The notes under the pieces are model-generated. The model was not told the DNA's origin. It did not search any database and saw only the letters and a list, made by a program, of their open reading frames with translations. DNA of 64,000 nt from Kryptolebias marmoratus (taxonomy: Eukaryota > Chordata > Actinopteri > Cyprinodontiformes > Rivulidae): positions 19,101,950 to 19,165,949 of the forward strand of contig NC_051434.1 of NCBI RefSeq assembly GCF_001649575.2, given 5' to 3'. Below, one piece after another: positions 37,990 through 50,457 of the stretch. Numbering within the stretch: position 1 is the first letter of the stretch; every line of letters starts with the position of its first letter. Made by a program: the position numbers and the translations under genes.

Positions 37990-38330
37990 TGAGCCATTTC
38001 TTCCAGCAGTTTGGGGTTTTAGCCAGAGGGAGGATAGTCAATTTGGACCTTTATTGGCTGATCTACATCGTGTCGCCAGAGTTGTTCTCAGTCAGCGGAT
38101 ACCGCCAGCCTTTATCTGCTCCCAACAATGCCCTTACATACCCAGGCACAGCAAGGTCCTTGATGTTATCAAAGCAATTTGGCCGTGCTTTAATCATTGG
38201 AAAAACTGAGCAGCTCCCCCTCCTACCTTGTACTTTGGAGGCAGACAAAATCCAATCACTCATAAGAGAGGTTATTGATTGATGTAATCTTATTGGAGGT
38301 AAGGTGGTAGAGGAGACATGACAGATTGCT
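37990..38330. other. repeat-free block, possible conserved non-coding DNA
   Basis: Balanced composition and no similarity to the repeat families here. A 97-codon frame on plus (37989-38282) lacks recognisable motifs or splice context and is not called as a gene. Confidence 0.2.
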
Positions 38331-40084
38331 TTTGTCTGCTACATGTGTTGCTCACGGTTGGCAATCCGTGTCCTCTTTCATCTTGTGTTTAATCTCTGTG
38401 AGAAGTTCTTACATCCTCCCTGCCCCTGTAGTGTCACTGCAGGACTGGTCCTTGCTGAACATCGTTGATGGCCCACAAATCTGAACCGGCTCCGTTTGAT
38501 CTCATCCACCTCTGAGAAATAGTTGTCACATCCATGTTCATGTGCCAAAATGAGGAAACGCTATCGCCTCAGGAGCCGCAAAGAGCTGCCATTTATACAG
38601 ATCGCCTGCAGGGATTTTCCTGATGTGTCACTTCAACAAAATTAAATCAAACTGATCAGAACATGTTTGACACAATTTTAAACTCTGTCATCTGGATGAA
38701 TAGAAGATTATGTCCAAATAGGAGCTCTGCAGACTGGCAATAAAAAACATAATTCAACCTAAGGAATTGCTGAGCAGGAGAGAGAGAAAGAGACACTTGC
38801 TATTAATTCAAGACTTTAAAAAAAAAATCTATTTACATAAAACCTTTGGTGTGGGGTTAATGTTATCTTACAGTAAAATGCAAATTAATCAATAAATAAA
38901 TAAAAATATTTTACATCTAGAGAAATTTCTGAAACATGAAAAAATAACATATTGACCATCTGTTCTCAATTTTTTAATCAACTTTAATTTTGCTTGATTT
39001 ACGTTTTCTAATTGTTGTCTTTTTCAGTACAGATGTCCAATACACATTCATTGCATGTTTATTGTCATGTTTATATCTAGCTTAGCTAAAACTATTTTAT
39101 TAATCCTCACCTCAACAAAAAGTCAAGTAAAAAATGGCTACAAAAAGCCTTTGCGTAATTGACCACTAAAGAAGACAAAAAAGATGCAAACCTGTGCATT
39201 GGCTTTGCTACCCTTAACCCTGACTCAACCATAACAATAGCCAAACAACATATTCAGGGTTGTCATGCATTCTTATGTACCGGTAGATAACTCAACTCTC
39301 CATACAGTTTCCCAACTGCTCCATACTTGAGTTTATACCTCTTAAGATAAATAGGCATCAAAAAGAGTTGTTATTTGGCAACAAAAGACTTCAGTTATTG
39401 ATATTATGCTGCTTTGCCACTCTGGAGGAGCATTTTTGTTTAAGCGTACCCAGCACTGACAGATGTACAAAACTGTAAAGAAAAATGAACCATTTGGTGG
39501 TCAGATCGCAACAAGCAGCTGGTATTAAGGTCCTACGTCTATCGGTTATCATTTACTGGGAGGATTACTGATGAAAGTGGCCAGAAATCACATATGAAGA
39601 CATTTTATTACATTGCAGGCTCAGTGTAAAAACCTCAGCAATGAAAAACACTGCATAAAAACATGAATGACATAAAATCTTTGTTTACTGTCGGTAATTA
39701 GTAATGGTCAGTAACCAGACATCAACAGACATCAGATCAGAGCTTTTTGACTGATCATGAAGCTTTTTATCCCAGAAACTGCTAAAAATGCCCCATCTCT
39801 TTTACAGCAGGGGGTGCTTTTAACTACAAACAGGCCAAGCTTTTTCATGAAATATTTCCATTTTTTATGCAGTAAAACAGGTACTCATCATGTAAATTAA
39901 AGCTGGATGGTATTTTAAAAGCGTTAAGTGGAGAGAGCTAAACGCTACATGCTACACAGCATTGGTCCTGATCAACCGTTTTAAGTTTGAAAATGACTGA
40001 TCTGTGTTTGTAATGTGCAGTTGTAATGACTGGTGTTACTATTCGGTTTTAAGCAGACAAGACTTTAAACCAAAATGTCCCAGG

Positions 40085-40560
40085 TGAGTTCTGACAGATT
40101 GCACAAGATTTTTGTTCAAAAATTTGCCATAAACTATTTAGAGTCAACTCTAATCTGTTAGCAGATTGTAATGAAACTTTCAGACAAGGATAATTTGATG
40201 AACTAATTAACTTCTGAAGTCAATCTAATTCAAGATAGCTGCCACAGTTATTCGACATTAGCCATCACATCAATGGCTATAACTCAGTCAGTTTTACAGA
40301 TACTGTACTAAAATTTGATATGGCTGTAGCTGGCAGTCATTTGCAACACATACTCTAAGCGTGACATCTTGTGATACCACGAGACTGCACACAACGACAT
40401 TTTCAAGGTTTGACCAAAATGGCTACAACTCTCATTTATCAACATAAGATGATCTTAGTCCAAAGCTCAGACTGCGGGCAAAATGAATTCATTTAAGGAA
40501 GGCCAGGTCTTTAATGATATATTTGAGATGATCAAAATATTGGTAAATGATTAAGCAGTA
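40085..40560 (+). repeat. dispersed repeat copy
   Basis: It contains agattgcacaagattttt, aatggctataactcagtcag, gtagctggcagtcatttgc and aacataagatgatcttagtc. These align with 43840-44220 and 5640-6089. Confidence 0.75.
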
Positions 40561-42284
40561 CAAACAACTTGGGCAAGTCTGAAACATATGCCTTTCTTAC
40601 ATCTCTGAGAAACAATATAGTTCAGAGTGTATTTGGGAGCTTCCAGAAGCATCAGAAGACCTGCTGATGACTGAAATGTGATTACAAGTGGTCACTCAGG
40701 ACACATTTTATTGCTCGGTGTGGGCACATGAACTTGGTGCTGTCCTCATTGATTGGATCCCTCAGGAGGCACATTGGTGCCAAATCTTAACAGACCCTTA
40801 ATGAAAAGACTCGAAGGGACTGTGTCTTAATGTTGGTAATTGTTCGTCTCAGCACTTCTGTAGCCAATCACAGGTGCGTATACAGACAATGGTTTTGCAA
40901 CCTCAAAAACTTTTTTCTCTGGGTCAGCCCTGCTGTCTAAGATCAAGTGGCTGAAACAAGGCAGTGAATTTATCACAAGTGAGCAATGCAATTACCCTGG
41001 GAGTGGCCACGTGACAGAAATCAATTTGACACAAAGCACTAAGCCATTGACTCCCATCCATGACAAAGTGCACCACAGAAAGGAGTGGATTATTGGACTT
41101 TGTGAGCCTCCTACTTTTTGATCTACTGTTGGGTCACTGCAACATTATAAAAGAGCCATTGTTTTACAAGATGGAAAAGTAATGAATGGACTGCTGAAGT
41201 CGCACCTATGGATAAAGCCAAGTCGGAGCGGCTACTTTTATTAGCTTATCTGGACACAACTCATTCACAGTTACAGACAAGAGGGAAGGGTGGAAAGAGA
41301 GAGTGATTTCTACAGCTCACACCTGGTGCTGGCTTGGGAACTGAAGTTTTACATGCTTTCCAGCAGGGGGCTCCAGTAATCTAGGTACCAATTTGAAAAA
41401 GAGCTGATTTAGACAGCATGTTTGCACCCTCGCCCCTGCTGGACAAACTGAAGTCTCTTGGCATCTAACCTCGCCAGAATAAAAACCAATCAGCTATCAA
41501 CAGACTAAAATTCCTTTTCAAAGATGTGTGTGAAAAGTAACCTATAAGCTATAAGATGGCAATAAAGTTTTAGGGTTTATATTCAGGAAGTAATAATGAA
41601 AAATGGGTAGGAGGCAAACAGTGCAGATAAAAAAGGAGAAAAATCCTTGTTGAGAAAAAGGAGAAGGAAAAGTGTGAACCTCGGGGAGCATTTAGGCAAA
41701 CCCACACATTGGCTGAATCAGTGGGATAAAGAGACAGGGGAAGAAGCTAGGGAGTAATAGATTTTAGCTGCTTGGCCACTCTTCCCACACAGCTCCAGCC
41801 CCAGCTCTTGAGTTTTCTGTTTTAATAGAGGGGGGAAAGGGTGAAGTCAGCAAAAACAAAATGCCGCCATTAAATCATCTCCCCGGATCTGGTGTCAGAG
41901 CGGTAATAGGAAACGCACTCATCATCAGAAAGGTTACTGCTTTCCAAAACCTCCCTGCTAGCTTTTCTCTCTTTTTATGCTCGGGTCCCTCCCATTCTTG
42001 CATGACTAGGCCTCAGTCTCATTCGTAACCAAAAAATTGTCTGTGGCAGAGCTGATCTCTGGTTCGGAGGCTATTGTTCCGTTGTCGAAGACCTTATGGC
42101 CGCAGACTGAAGCAGCTACATTTCACCATGGCATTACTGATTTTATCTCATAGATGCCACAAAGAGATACTGCTGCCAGACTGAAATAGGAAATGCTTCT
42201 TACAAATATGAAATGGGCAAACTAGTCAGTTTACAGATCTTGTTTATATGAAATGGTTTTCAGATCCTGTTTTGTGGTTTCCAT

Positions 42285-43115
42285 CAATCCATTCATCCGT
42301 CCACATCCGCTAATAAGTACATGAACTCAACAACAAGGCATTTTCAGGTTAGAGAGGATATGTTATCCCTCTAGTGAAATCTGAGTCCATCCGGGATCCC
42401 CTCTCTGTAAAATGCGCTCAGAAAACCTCCAAAGGGAGGTACCCAGGAGGCATCCCGAACCACCTCAGACTCCTTTTGATGCTGAGGAGACGTGGTTCTA
42501 ATTGTGGTTCTCATGGATTTCAGAGTTCCCCACCCTATCTCTAATGCTGAGCCCAAGTAGTAAAAGTAGTATCGCACTGGGCTGCGACTGTTGGAAATGA
42601 GTTGGCAACTCAAAATTGTGAAAAAATTGCAAGAAAATAGGAACATTTTTAGCTGCAGTCTGTCAGAGTTCTTAATATTTGTGATCAAGAGACCAGTGAG
42701 CTGCATTTTGAGGCAAATTTGTGAAAACCACTGTCTACTTTTATGTTCACGGCTTGCAAAACTGTATTCAAGGCCATGCACATTATCTTGTTACCCACCT
42801 CCAGCCACATCGTACTTGCCTTGGCCCACTTTGTAAGCACCTTGGCAGCTGCCGCAATGTTTATAATTTGATCTACTGGAGTACACTTTTGAAATGTGAC
42901 TAGTGGAAGAAAATTGAGAACCTCCACAAATGTTTTGAGACATTTTGGAGACTCCCTGGCAAATGCAGTTCACCAACTAGTTGCCAACAGTTGCAGCCCA
43001 GTGAGATATCGGTCTAAATTGAGAGCTTCAACTTTTGGCTCAGCTCCTTTTTCACTACGACAGACCAAAGCATTGTCTTCATTACTGCAGACAAGGCCCC
43101 GATCTATCGGTCCAT
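42285..43115 (-). pseudogene. Rex3/RTE-like LINE relic split by a DNA element
   Basis: On the plus strand it runs from a degenerate ccatt/ccgt tail (42285-42305) through gggaggtacccaggaggcat, gaaccacctcagactcc and ccctatctctaatgctgagc. After the inserted element (42561-43010) it continues with attgagagcttcaac, ggctcagctcctttttcac and gatctatcggtccatcc. These are reverse-complement landmarks of the RT C-terminal part and 3' region. LINE sequence is also missing at the insertion point. Confidence 0.75.
42561..43010. mobile_element. non-autonomous DNA element, CACTGGGCTG family (copy C)
   Basis: The left end is AAAGTAGTATCGCACTGGGC and the complement of the right end is GATATCTCACTGGGCTGCAA. 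Both continue with ctgttgg and an agttggYRaact block. About 450 bases, inserted in the LINE relic at 42285-43115. Confidence 0.8.
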
Positions 43116-43839
43116 CCTTCAATTCACCATACAATCACTTGTCTTTTGGCAGCTGGAAGAATATTTTGAACAGTAAGTGAAAATTCTGGTATTAAAGTTG
43201 ATGTGCAGGGCCATAGCACCTTCACAACTGAAGCTCTTAAGGGATGCTTCTGGTCTGCAGTGGTCAGGACTTCGCAAAAGAGGTCTAACAAAGGAAAACT
43301 GGTGAACCAGATATGGGGTCATGGTCAGGAGCAAGGATTTAAATATGCATGGCGAAAATGAAAGCTGGACACTGCTGTGCCATCTAATAAAAGAGCAACT
43401 GTAAATCAGACGGCAGAAGAAAAAAAAAATACTCGTTTCAACTGAAAGGTTTCAGAACACACACCACATTGCAGTTTGTGTTTTTATGGGCTGTGTAGCT
43501 GCTGACCTGCCAGGGTGCTCATAATGACTCATATTCATCCCGGAAAAAAGTGCTACAGGATCAGAACTGAAGCATAAAGCAGAGGAAAAAAGGTGGCCTG
43601 TTCTGATCAATTATATTTTCTTTTTTAAATTAAGTGAACAATTGGGCCCAATTGTGTCGCTTATCTAGGAAAGACATGCTTCCAGACTGAGGAAGAAAAG
43701 CTGGCAGGAGCAGTGTGATGCTTTGAATACGGTTTTGCTGGGCCCTGTAACTTAAGTGGATGCTACTTAGACATGTACCACCTACTGAACCTAAACTTTG
43801 CTGTCCAAGTACATCTTTTCATGGAAACAGTATACCCTG

Positions 43840-44220
43840 ATAGATAACTGTTTGCAAAATATCTCATGAACCATTAAACGGATCTTATTACAACTCTCAG
43901 AAAGTAACCATTCGATGCACATCAACATTCACCCCAACTCTAGATTGCAGCCACAGCTAACTGACCATTAAAATGTTGATTTTACAGATAATACGCTAAA
44001 TTTTAATGTGGTAGTAGCCGAGAGTCATCCTCAACACATGTTCCAAGTACTAACACATTTTGTGAGACATTGCATGAGATTGTGCATGATGTTGTTTTCA
44101 AGGTTGGACCAAAACAGATATAACTCAGTCACTTCTCATAAAGCTGGTGATATGCATTCCTTTGAGGAATTCTAGGCCTTTAATTATATAGTGTCTTTAT
44201 CCTGGAGAAACAAATGCAAC
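43840..44220 (+). repeat. dispersed repeat copy
   Basis: It contains atctcatgaaccattaaacg, tctcagaaagtaaccattcg, ggtagtagccgagagtcatc and gaattctaggcctttaat, in the family order. Confidence 0.75.
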
Positions 44221-44639
44221 ACACATTTTCCAAGTCTTCTACACACAGCTCGGTGTCAGAAACCAAAGCAGGCCTCAAGATGTCTGTTTCGCTCCATGCC
44301 TCACTAGTTCATTTTGGTGACCTAAAAGGGACCTGCTCAATATTAGTTTGGTTGCCATAACCATATGGCTGATACTTGTATTTGCATCCTGCAGTATACA
44401 GTACCTGGCAAGGTGTATTGACTTGCAAATCAATGTGCATGCAGCTCACACAATATGATCACTTCATAAGTTCTACTCATGACTGTGACCCCCCGCCACG
44501 GACCTGAACAGAACATGTTTCAGCTCTGCAGCATAAAAAAGGCCCGAGGCAAATATGAAGATATTAGCAATCTGCGGCGGGGCTACAAGCTGTTACTGTT
44601 TTTTAAAAAGGAACTTTGGATGGGACTGCAGATGCATTT

Positions 44640-44900
44640 GAGTCTTTAATCTGTGTGGGTTGAGAAGTAACATTTCTTCGGCGCCACCCCCGCAAAACAA
44701 GAAGGCCACTTCCCAGGTGATAAATCACTGATGACAGGGGGCATTACACGCACAAACGGACCGCCGATGCTGCACCTTTAGAACAATTAATTAGCTGTCT
44801 GACACTCATTTATCACTGCGGCAATAAGGTGAGAAAAAAAAAATTCAAGAGTTTATTAAAGCTCCACCTAATTTCCAAGCGCTAAAGGCCAGAGGCTGAG
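44640..44900. promoter_or_regulatory. possible conserved non-coding element
   Basis: Repeat-free stretch with a homeodomain-like core (acaattaattagctgtctg) and an adjacent tttatcactgcggcaataa. Such blocks are typical of vertebrate developmental enhancers near chromatin and transcription-factor genes. This is inference from appearance only. Confidence 0.2.
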
Positions 44901-46121
44901 ACACTTCACATACACAAGAGGAACAACATTCATATTCATATGTCATATTACATTACACAATACATCAGAAATATTCCCTTAAAAGCATCTTGAAATCAAC
45001 TGTAAACAAATGTTTGGCACAACTACATCACAAATCAAGTTTGACTTTGTTCACAACACAATCTTATAATGCACATAAAATAAACTATTAAGACACAAAA
45101 GGACGGTTTGGCCTTTTCAATAAATACTGTACACATCATCACACTACCTAGCATTCACGTTTCTATAATATCACATCACTTAGTTTTAGACCACTGAGCA
45201 GACCTAGGGAAATGGATAGCCATGCACTGTAGCAGCTACAACCTGGCAAGTCCTTCTGCACCAAGATCTTATCTCCAAAGACTCGATGCGGCGCGCTCTG
45301 AAGAGGCAAAAAGCGGTAAACTGTGAGGGTTTGACTGCTCCCTAAAGCATGCATATAGGGTTATAGACGGGGGGGACATGTGAGGCCAAGATGTGACACT
45401 TGTCATGAGTCCTGACAGAACAACGAGCAGCTGCTGTTTTGACAGCACTAAGGGCCAGCAGGGACAGGGAGACAAAGCTGGGCTTCGTTCTCAGGATGTG
45501 TCAGCTTAAATGTCACTCCAAGAAACGGAGACAGAGGGAGACTTCTAAAAGCCTAAGCACACTATACACCATTTGGACTAATACTTAAATGCTGCTACTA
45601 ACTACACTACTTTGCTCCTACTACATTTGCTTTCTAGTAGAATTTAAGCTAGGATTTTTTTTTATTTAAAATTTTTTTTAATAAAAAACAGTGACTTTTC
45701 TTATTACTTCTGGTCCTCGACATAGTTAAAAACACAACACCGGGGTTTCTGAAAGCCTTTGCTGAAGTGGTCTAATTAGTTGCACTAAATTGCTACGGGT
45801 GATTGGTTGGCATATGACTTCAATCAATAATACTGATTAGTACTGATTAGAGGTCACACAGAAGGAGAAGAAAAGAAAAAAAAATGCTGATCTGAAAGAA
45901 TTCACTAATGCTGGCTGAAAGCGAGCGCCTAGAGGCACAGAGACGACAGAACTGGGAAAGAGTAATAAGTCAAAAGATGCAAAAAAATAAAAATAAATAA
46001 ATAAAATCAACTGAGGTGAAATGTCTAACAGCTGTAAACCAAACTGAGCTTTTTGCTGTTTTTACCCCCCCTCACAGCAGGTGGAAACAGTCAAACTTGG
46101 CAACTAGACTGAATTGCAATC

Positions 46122-46742
46122 TTAAAGGGAAATTTCAGCCATTTTGAATTGCGGCTCTATTGAAAAGTTAAGACCGATTAGTATCTTACTTGTTGTAGAC
46201 ATCTCTCGCTAAAACTTTAATTTGAAGAAATAGGGTTTTACTCGGCCCTGATTGGACTAGCTGCTAATCTGGTCAAAGACCAAAATGGATCCCGGCTGTC
46301 TTAAAACAACTAGAGTCTTTTAAATTTCATAGCAGTTCATGCAAACACTATTATTTAAAACTTTAGACAACCAGATATTTCACTTTATAGTTATTTTGGC
46401 AGAAATATTATATTCCTGAAGCGGGTTTTACAGCTAGCTGCTGACGCTCTTAGCTCGTGAAAATAACCATGGACGCTTGAGTAAATAATGGTATAAACTG
46501 AAACTGACAGCAATGTAAAGGTTGATACTGGTTCACACGAACCAGTATCAAACTTTTTTAAAAACAACATAATCCACCTTAATTTTGGCCTGCTCTGACT
46601 AGTCTTTAGCTTGTCAATCCAATCAGAATTAAATATTTCTCCAAACTGAGGGCATTTAAAGCGCTATCTGCAACAGATAAGATACTAATTGGTCATAAGC
46701 TTTACACAGAACCTCCCTTCAAAATGGTCGGGATATTGTTAT
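46122..46742. mobile_element. MITE with long inverted ends (copy 2)
   Basis: Left: cttaaagggaaatttcagcc, gattagtatcttacttgttg. The complement of the right end gives caatatcccgaccatttt, aattagtatcttatctgttg, ccctcagtttggagaaat. Same family as 16075-16672; here the arms extend about 150 bases. Confidence 0.75.
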
Positions 46743-48355
46743 AAAAACAGGCAAATGTAAAAATGGTATTGAGTAATCTGCAATAAAAAAATTTAATAAA
46801 TTTTTCAAAAACAAAGCATTTTTCCGCCATACTTTCAAACTGTTTTCTGCTTTAAATATAAATAACACATAATTAGACACCAGCTCCTTGGTTTGTTAAG
46901 ATTGGAGAACTCGACTGCTTTACAAATTGTTTGCTCTTGAGTTTAACCCTCTGAAGGTGCAAGTTTTAATCAAACCTAGAAAAAAAGTTGCCTTTACTTG
47001 CTCAAATAAATGAACTGTATCAATACAAAACTTTTTTTTTTTTTTTTGCTTGAACGTACGTACAGACTAAACTGCATTCGCTGCTACACACAACAGTGAG
47101 TTTACATACTGGCACTGTGTCAAAGAATCACAAAATAAACTTTAGCATTTAGGATTTCATGTTTCGGATTCACACAGTTTTGCTCAAATTTGTTTGTTGG
47201 ACAGCTGCAGGTCCAGTTTGGATCACGGCTGTTGTGAGGCGATGTGTCGTTCCTGTTCTTCAGCCTGATTCGAGCTTCAATTTGCCTCTCTCTGTCTCTA
47301 AGCCAACGGTCATCAGTCCCGAGATTTTATGGGAGGTGAGGTGGCTGCCCCGGCTCTCACAACCTGTGCAATGCAAAGATAGAAAGAGTCAGGGCAGCAC
47401 ACCTCATACCCCGACCAGAAAACCTTAAAAACTCAAAAGATGCTTCAGAATTAAAAAAAAAAAAAAGAAACAAACACACACACATAAAAAAATACATTTT
47501 GGTAATTAAGAGATGAGACTTTTCATAATGATCCCTATCTTGCCACAGACACAGTTCAAGTCCAGACAGTGTGTGAAAATCTTTGATTCCCCCCCCCCCC
47601 TTCATTTCTTAAAAATAAGCACACTGTGAATTGGAGAACAAAAAGCAGCAAGTCTCCACTTCAGAGGAGCTGAAACCATTAAACTCAACTTTTGTGCTCT
47701 TTGACTGCTTGAATGATTACACATCTGTCAAAAGACTTAACATTTTTTTAGCTGATCATCTCATAGGTTAAGTACTTTTGTGCTAATACATTTAAATAAT
47801 TGAAAGAATTAGAAACTACTTTACAGGATGAACGGGGTTTCACCGAGCAGCCATAGCATTTGACAATTCATAGCGAGCAATGAATAGTGTCCAGAAATTT
47901 ACAAAGTTTAGGGTGTTAGTTCGGGTTGTACATCTCTGGTCTGTGGTCGATATGGTACAGATCTCGATAAACTGCCAACAAGCAGTTTCATTAAAGATAC
48001 ACGAGCAACAAAGAACTGATATGATGCTCCTTTATTTACAACATGATTCAGACTTAACATCTGATTCTATATGAGGTTGACTCAACACACTTTATTTTAA
48101 TGTAATGTAACTGGATGTAACAAAACAAAAGAATGCTCTTATATCAGATATTGAGACTAATTATTTACTACCCTATAAAAATGACTGCTCCAAACATATC
48201 TGGTTCACCTCACTTTAAAAGTTACAATACACCTTTTTAAAACCTGACAGTTAAACAATACGAAAAAATTAGGCCTGGTACAAAACTAATAAAACTACCG
48301 AAATTGACCTGCTTGCAGGCTCTTTTTAAATCATTAAAATGATCGGATTTGATTG

Positions 48356-48357
<2 letters not shown>

Positions 48358-48396
<39 letters not shown>
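48358..48396. repeat. CA microsatellite
   Basis: About 19 uninterrupted CA units. Confidence 0.97.
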
Positions 48397-48398
<2 letters not shown>

Positions 48399-48639
48399 AG
48401 ACCGATGCATCTAGATTTAATCCCAAAACTGTATTGACACACACTCTGTTGATGCAGTCGCATCGGACAAATGCCTGTCCGTGAATTGGTACAAATCTGT
48501 TAATCTTCCTATTTATAGTGCTGGTCAATTTGTACTTTCACCATGTTTTTACCCAGTGGTAAAAACAACAATATTACAACAAATATTTATGATTGGTAAA
48601 ACCAAGAAGTGCCTACACACTGATAACTACTAGCCTGGT

Positions 48640-48945
48640 GCACGATCATACGGTGTTTTAATTAATTAATTTATTTATTTTTGCTGTCAGCTGAATAAAG
48701 GTCCCTCCTTTTCCTGTCATCGCTCAGTCACAGAACATTATTCCATAAGTCCCAGGCACAGACTCTCAACAGCGCAGGTGTATTGAAGCTAATGCTGCTT
48801 GTAGGAATTACAGAGAAAACACAACCTAGCCTGCTTGTGTTTTGGAGCTTAACACATGATTTGAATAGAACTGCATTTTAAAATTTCTTCTGTCTTGAGA
48901 TTTGGGTTACTGAGAAAACATCTGGAGCTGCAGCCCTGAATGCCG
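48640..48945 (+). repeat. unnamed dispersed repeat (pair with 19185-19480)
   Basis: gtgtattgaagctaatgctg, aaaacacaacctag, acacatgatttgaa and gagatttgggtt occur in the same order as in the partner copy. Confidence 0.55.
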
Positions 48946-49719
48946 AGGTCTAACCACACCAATAATAATAATAATATAACTGACAAAATTAGCTTTTCTT
49001 TATTTCAAAAGTAGACTAAATCATCTACACTGAAACAGCAGACTAGGTGGGTACCAAATGAGCTGCAATGAGAATGAAGTGGGCTGAGGCAAATACAAAA
49101 GAGACCTGCAGCAGGCAGCTTCTTTTCATATTCAGTGTATGGATATGTGGTGATCAAAGCTGAGAAAGTACAATTTGGCAAAGGTACAAACTGACCTGAA
49201 GCCCATTCCTAACAACCACGGATACACTTCAGCCCTATCACTACAGATAACCTGGGTTAGGTTAGATAGAAACTACAGTTTTGAAGGCTTCTGTTTAGTC
49301 ACAAGCCAATTTTTTTTTTTTTTTTTAAATAGGAGGGTCATCGCATAACAATGTGCTGTCAAGATGCCTGCACTGTTTCGGAGAACTGCAATAACAAAGA
49401 AGAATCCTGTTTATTAAATGCCTAACACCTGAAATCCCAAGAAAGGGGGAGAATTAATTGTGGTATTCATTATGCCTTAATCAAGTGAGCAAATGTATGT
49501 GGCAGGTCAATATAGGGGCCTATGGAGAGGATAACCTCGGCCCCCACACTCTGCAGAGCTCGAGCGGCTGGAGCCTAATGAAGACTGAATTTTAATCATC
49601 GGGAGGATATAGCTCCTCCAGGAGACACACACGAACACTTGGGAATGTAAAGGTATTTGTACACACACAATGTGTAATAACCCCGTGCTCCTTATCTGAC
49701 CACACACACATTACCTCAC

Positions 49720-49841
49720 CTCACTAGATTTTCATTGTCGCCCGGTCCTTTGCAAGTTGTACACTCAGTCCTCGTGTCATCAGCTTTAGGTTTCTTCTGC
49801 ACTGCAGACTGGCGTTGTCTGCGCTCCCGTGGCAGAGGTTC
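49720..49841 (-). CDS. phf14: phf14 internal coding exon (start of C-terminal PHD finger)
   Basis: This 122-base exon has minus-strand acceptor ccatag and donor gtgaggtaa. It reads 40 codons, EPLPRERRQRQSAVQKKPKA then DDTRTECTTCKGPGDNENLV, plus two bases of an Arg codon completed by the next exon. ECTTC supplies the first Cys pair of the C-terminal PHD finger. The preceding Arg/Lys-rich stretch is the conserved basic linker of PHF14. Phase 2 at the donor fits the next exon, which starts with one base (AG+G = Arg) and continues CDEC. That restores the uninterrupted PHF14 reading NENLVRCDEC. A second GT lies five bases upstream of the chosen donor but would break the frame. Confidence 0.95.
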
Positions 49842-50394
49842 CTATGGAAACACAAATGATTAGAAATGAGAGCTGGACGGATGTTTGTTGGAAGACGTAA
49901 AATAAATGTTAAACCAAGGAAAGAGCGAGAGCAATTCTTCACCGATTCTGAGCATATAAACATTTCGACGTTTGAAAACAAAAGCGAGAACATTTTGTGC
50001 ACTTTTGCGTAATGTTTTATTTTTATTTTTTATTAATCAGCCTCATTTATTTATGGCATTAAAGGACATTCACAAAACTGTCTTTTTAAGAGGCTGCTGA
50101 GAGGTTCTGAGTGGTTGGCAGCTGAAAGACACCTCTGTTGAGCTTTCGTTCAACCTTCACCATGGTGCTCCGTACTGCTGGTACCAATACATGATGCGCT
50201 CAACAGTAAACTTTACAGCGGGGAATGAGACTCAGAACCGACACAGGAAGGGGAACATTTACTGATGCTAATAAAAAAAACATTCTTCCAAAGCAAAGGT
50301 GCACCAGGATTATGAAAAAACATTTAAATGAATCTACTTTAAGGAGGACGTAAAAGGTACGAAAAACTTGAAAGGATCAGAGGACGAAACAAAC
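49842..50394 (-). other. phf14: phf14 short intron (553 bases)
   Basis: Donor gtttgt at 50394 and acceptor ccatag at 49842 on the minus strand. AT-rich, no repeat or gene seen. Confidence 0.85.
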
Positions 50395-50457
50395 CTCGAC
50401 TTTCTCTTCTCTGTCTTCAGCCATGGAAACTCTTTTTCTCTTCTGCCCTCTGGTTCT
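50395..50457 (-). CDS. phf14: phf14 internal coding exon (short basic exon)
   Basis: This 63-base exon has 21 codons, phase 0 at both ends, and reads RTRGQKRKRV then SMAEDREEKVE. The acceptor on the minus strand is tgcttctcag and the donor is gtttgt. It follows the 60966-61116 exon after a 10.5 kb intron and precedes the 49720-49841 exon after a 553-base intron. The RTRG start and the following Lys/Arg cluster align with the basic linker of vertebrate PHF14; the cluster looks like a nuclear localisation signal. The second half is more divergent than the PHD exons, as expected for a disordered linker. Because it is a multiple of three it could be skipped without changing frame. Confidence 0.88.

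Larger units (their letters stand above)
30761..49719 (-). other. phf14: phf14 intron (about 19 kb)
   Basis: The intron lies between the two exons that split the C-terminal PHD finger, with donor gtgaggtaa at 49719 and acceptor tgcctcag at 30761-30768. Stretches 32150-33780, 33900-35950, 38330-40080, 40560-42280, 44230-46120 and 46750-48350 hold no gene or named repeat that I can see. Confidence 0.85.

Noticed and set aside
37989..38282. 97-codon plus-strand ORF
   Set aside because: No recognisable motif and no splice or promoter support; better seen as possible non-coding conserved DNA.
42371..42781. 136-codon minus-strand ORF
   Set aside because: It straddles the LINE relic and the inserted DNA element, so it is a junction artefact.
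47290..47380. Strong-looking acceptor (tttgcattgcacag on minus) followed by a short frame
   Set aside because: Joined to the upstream phf14 exon it meets a stop within three codons; no donor or homology supports it.
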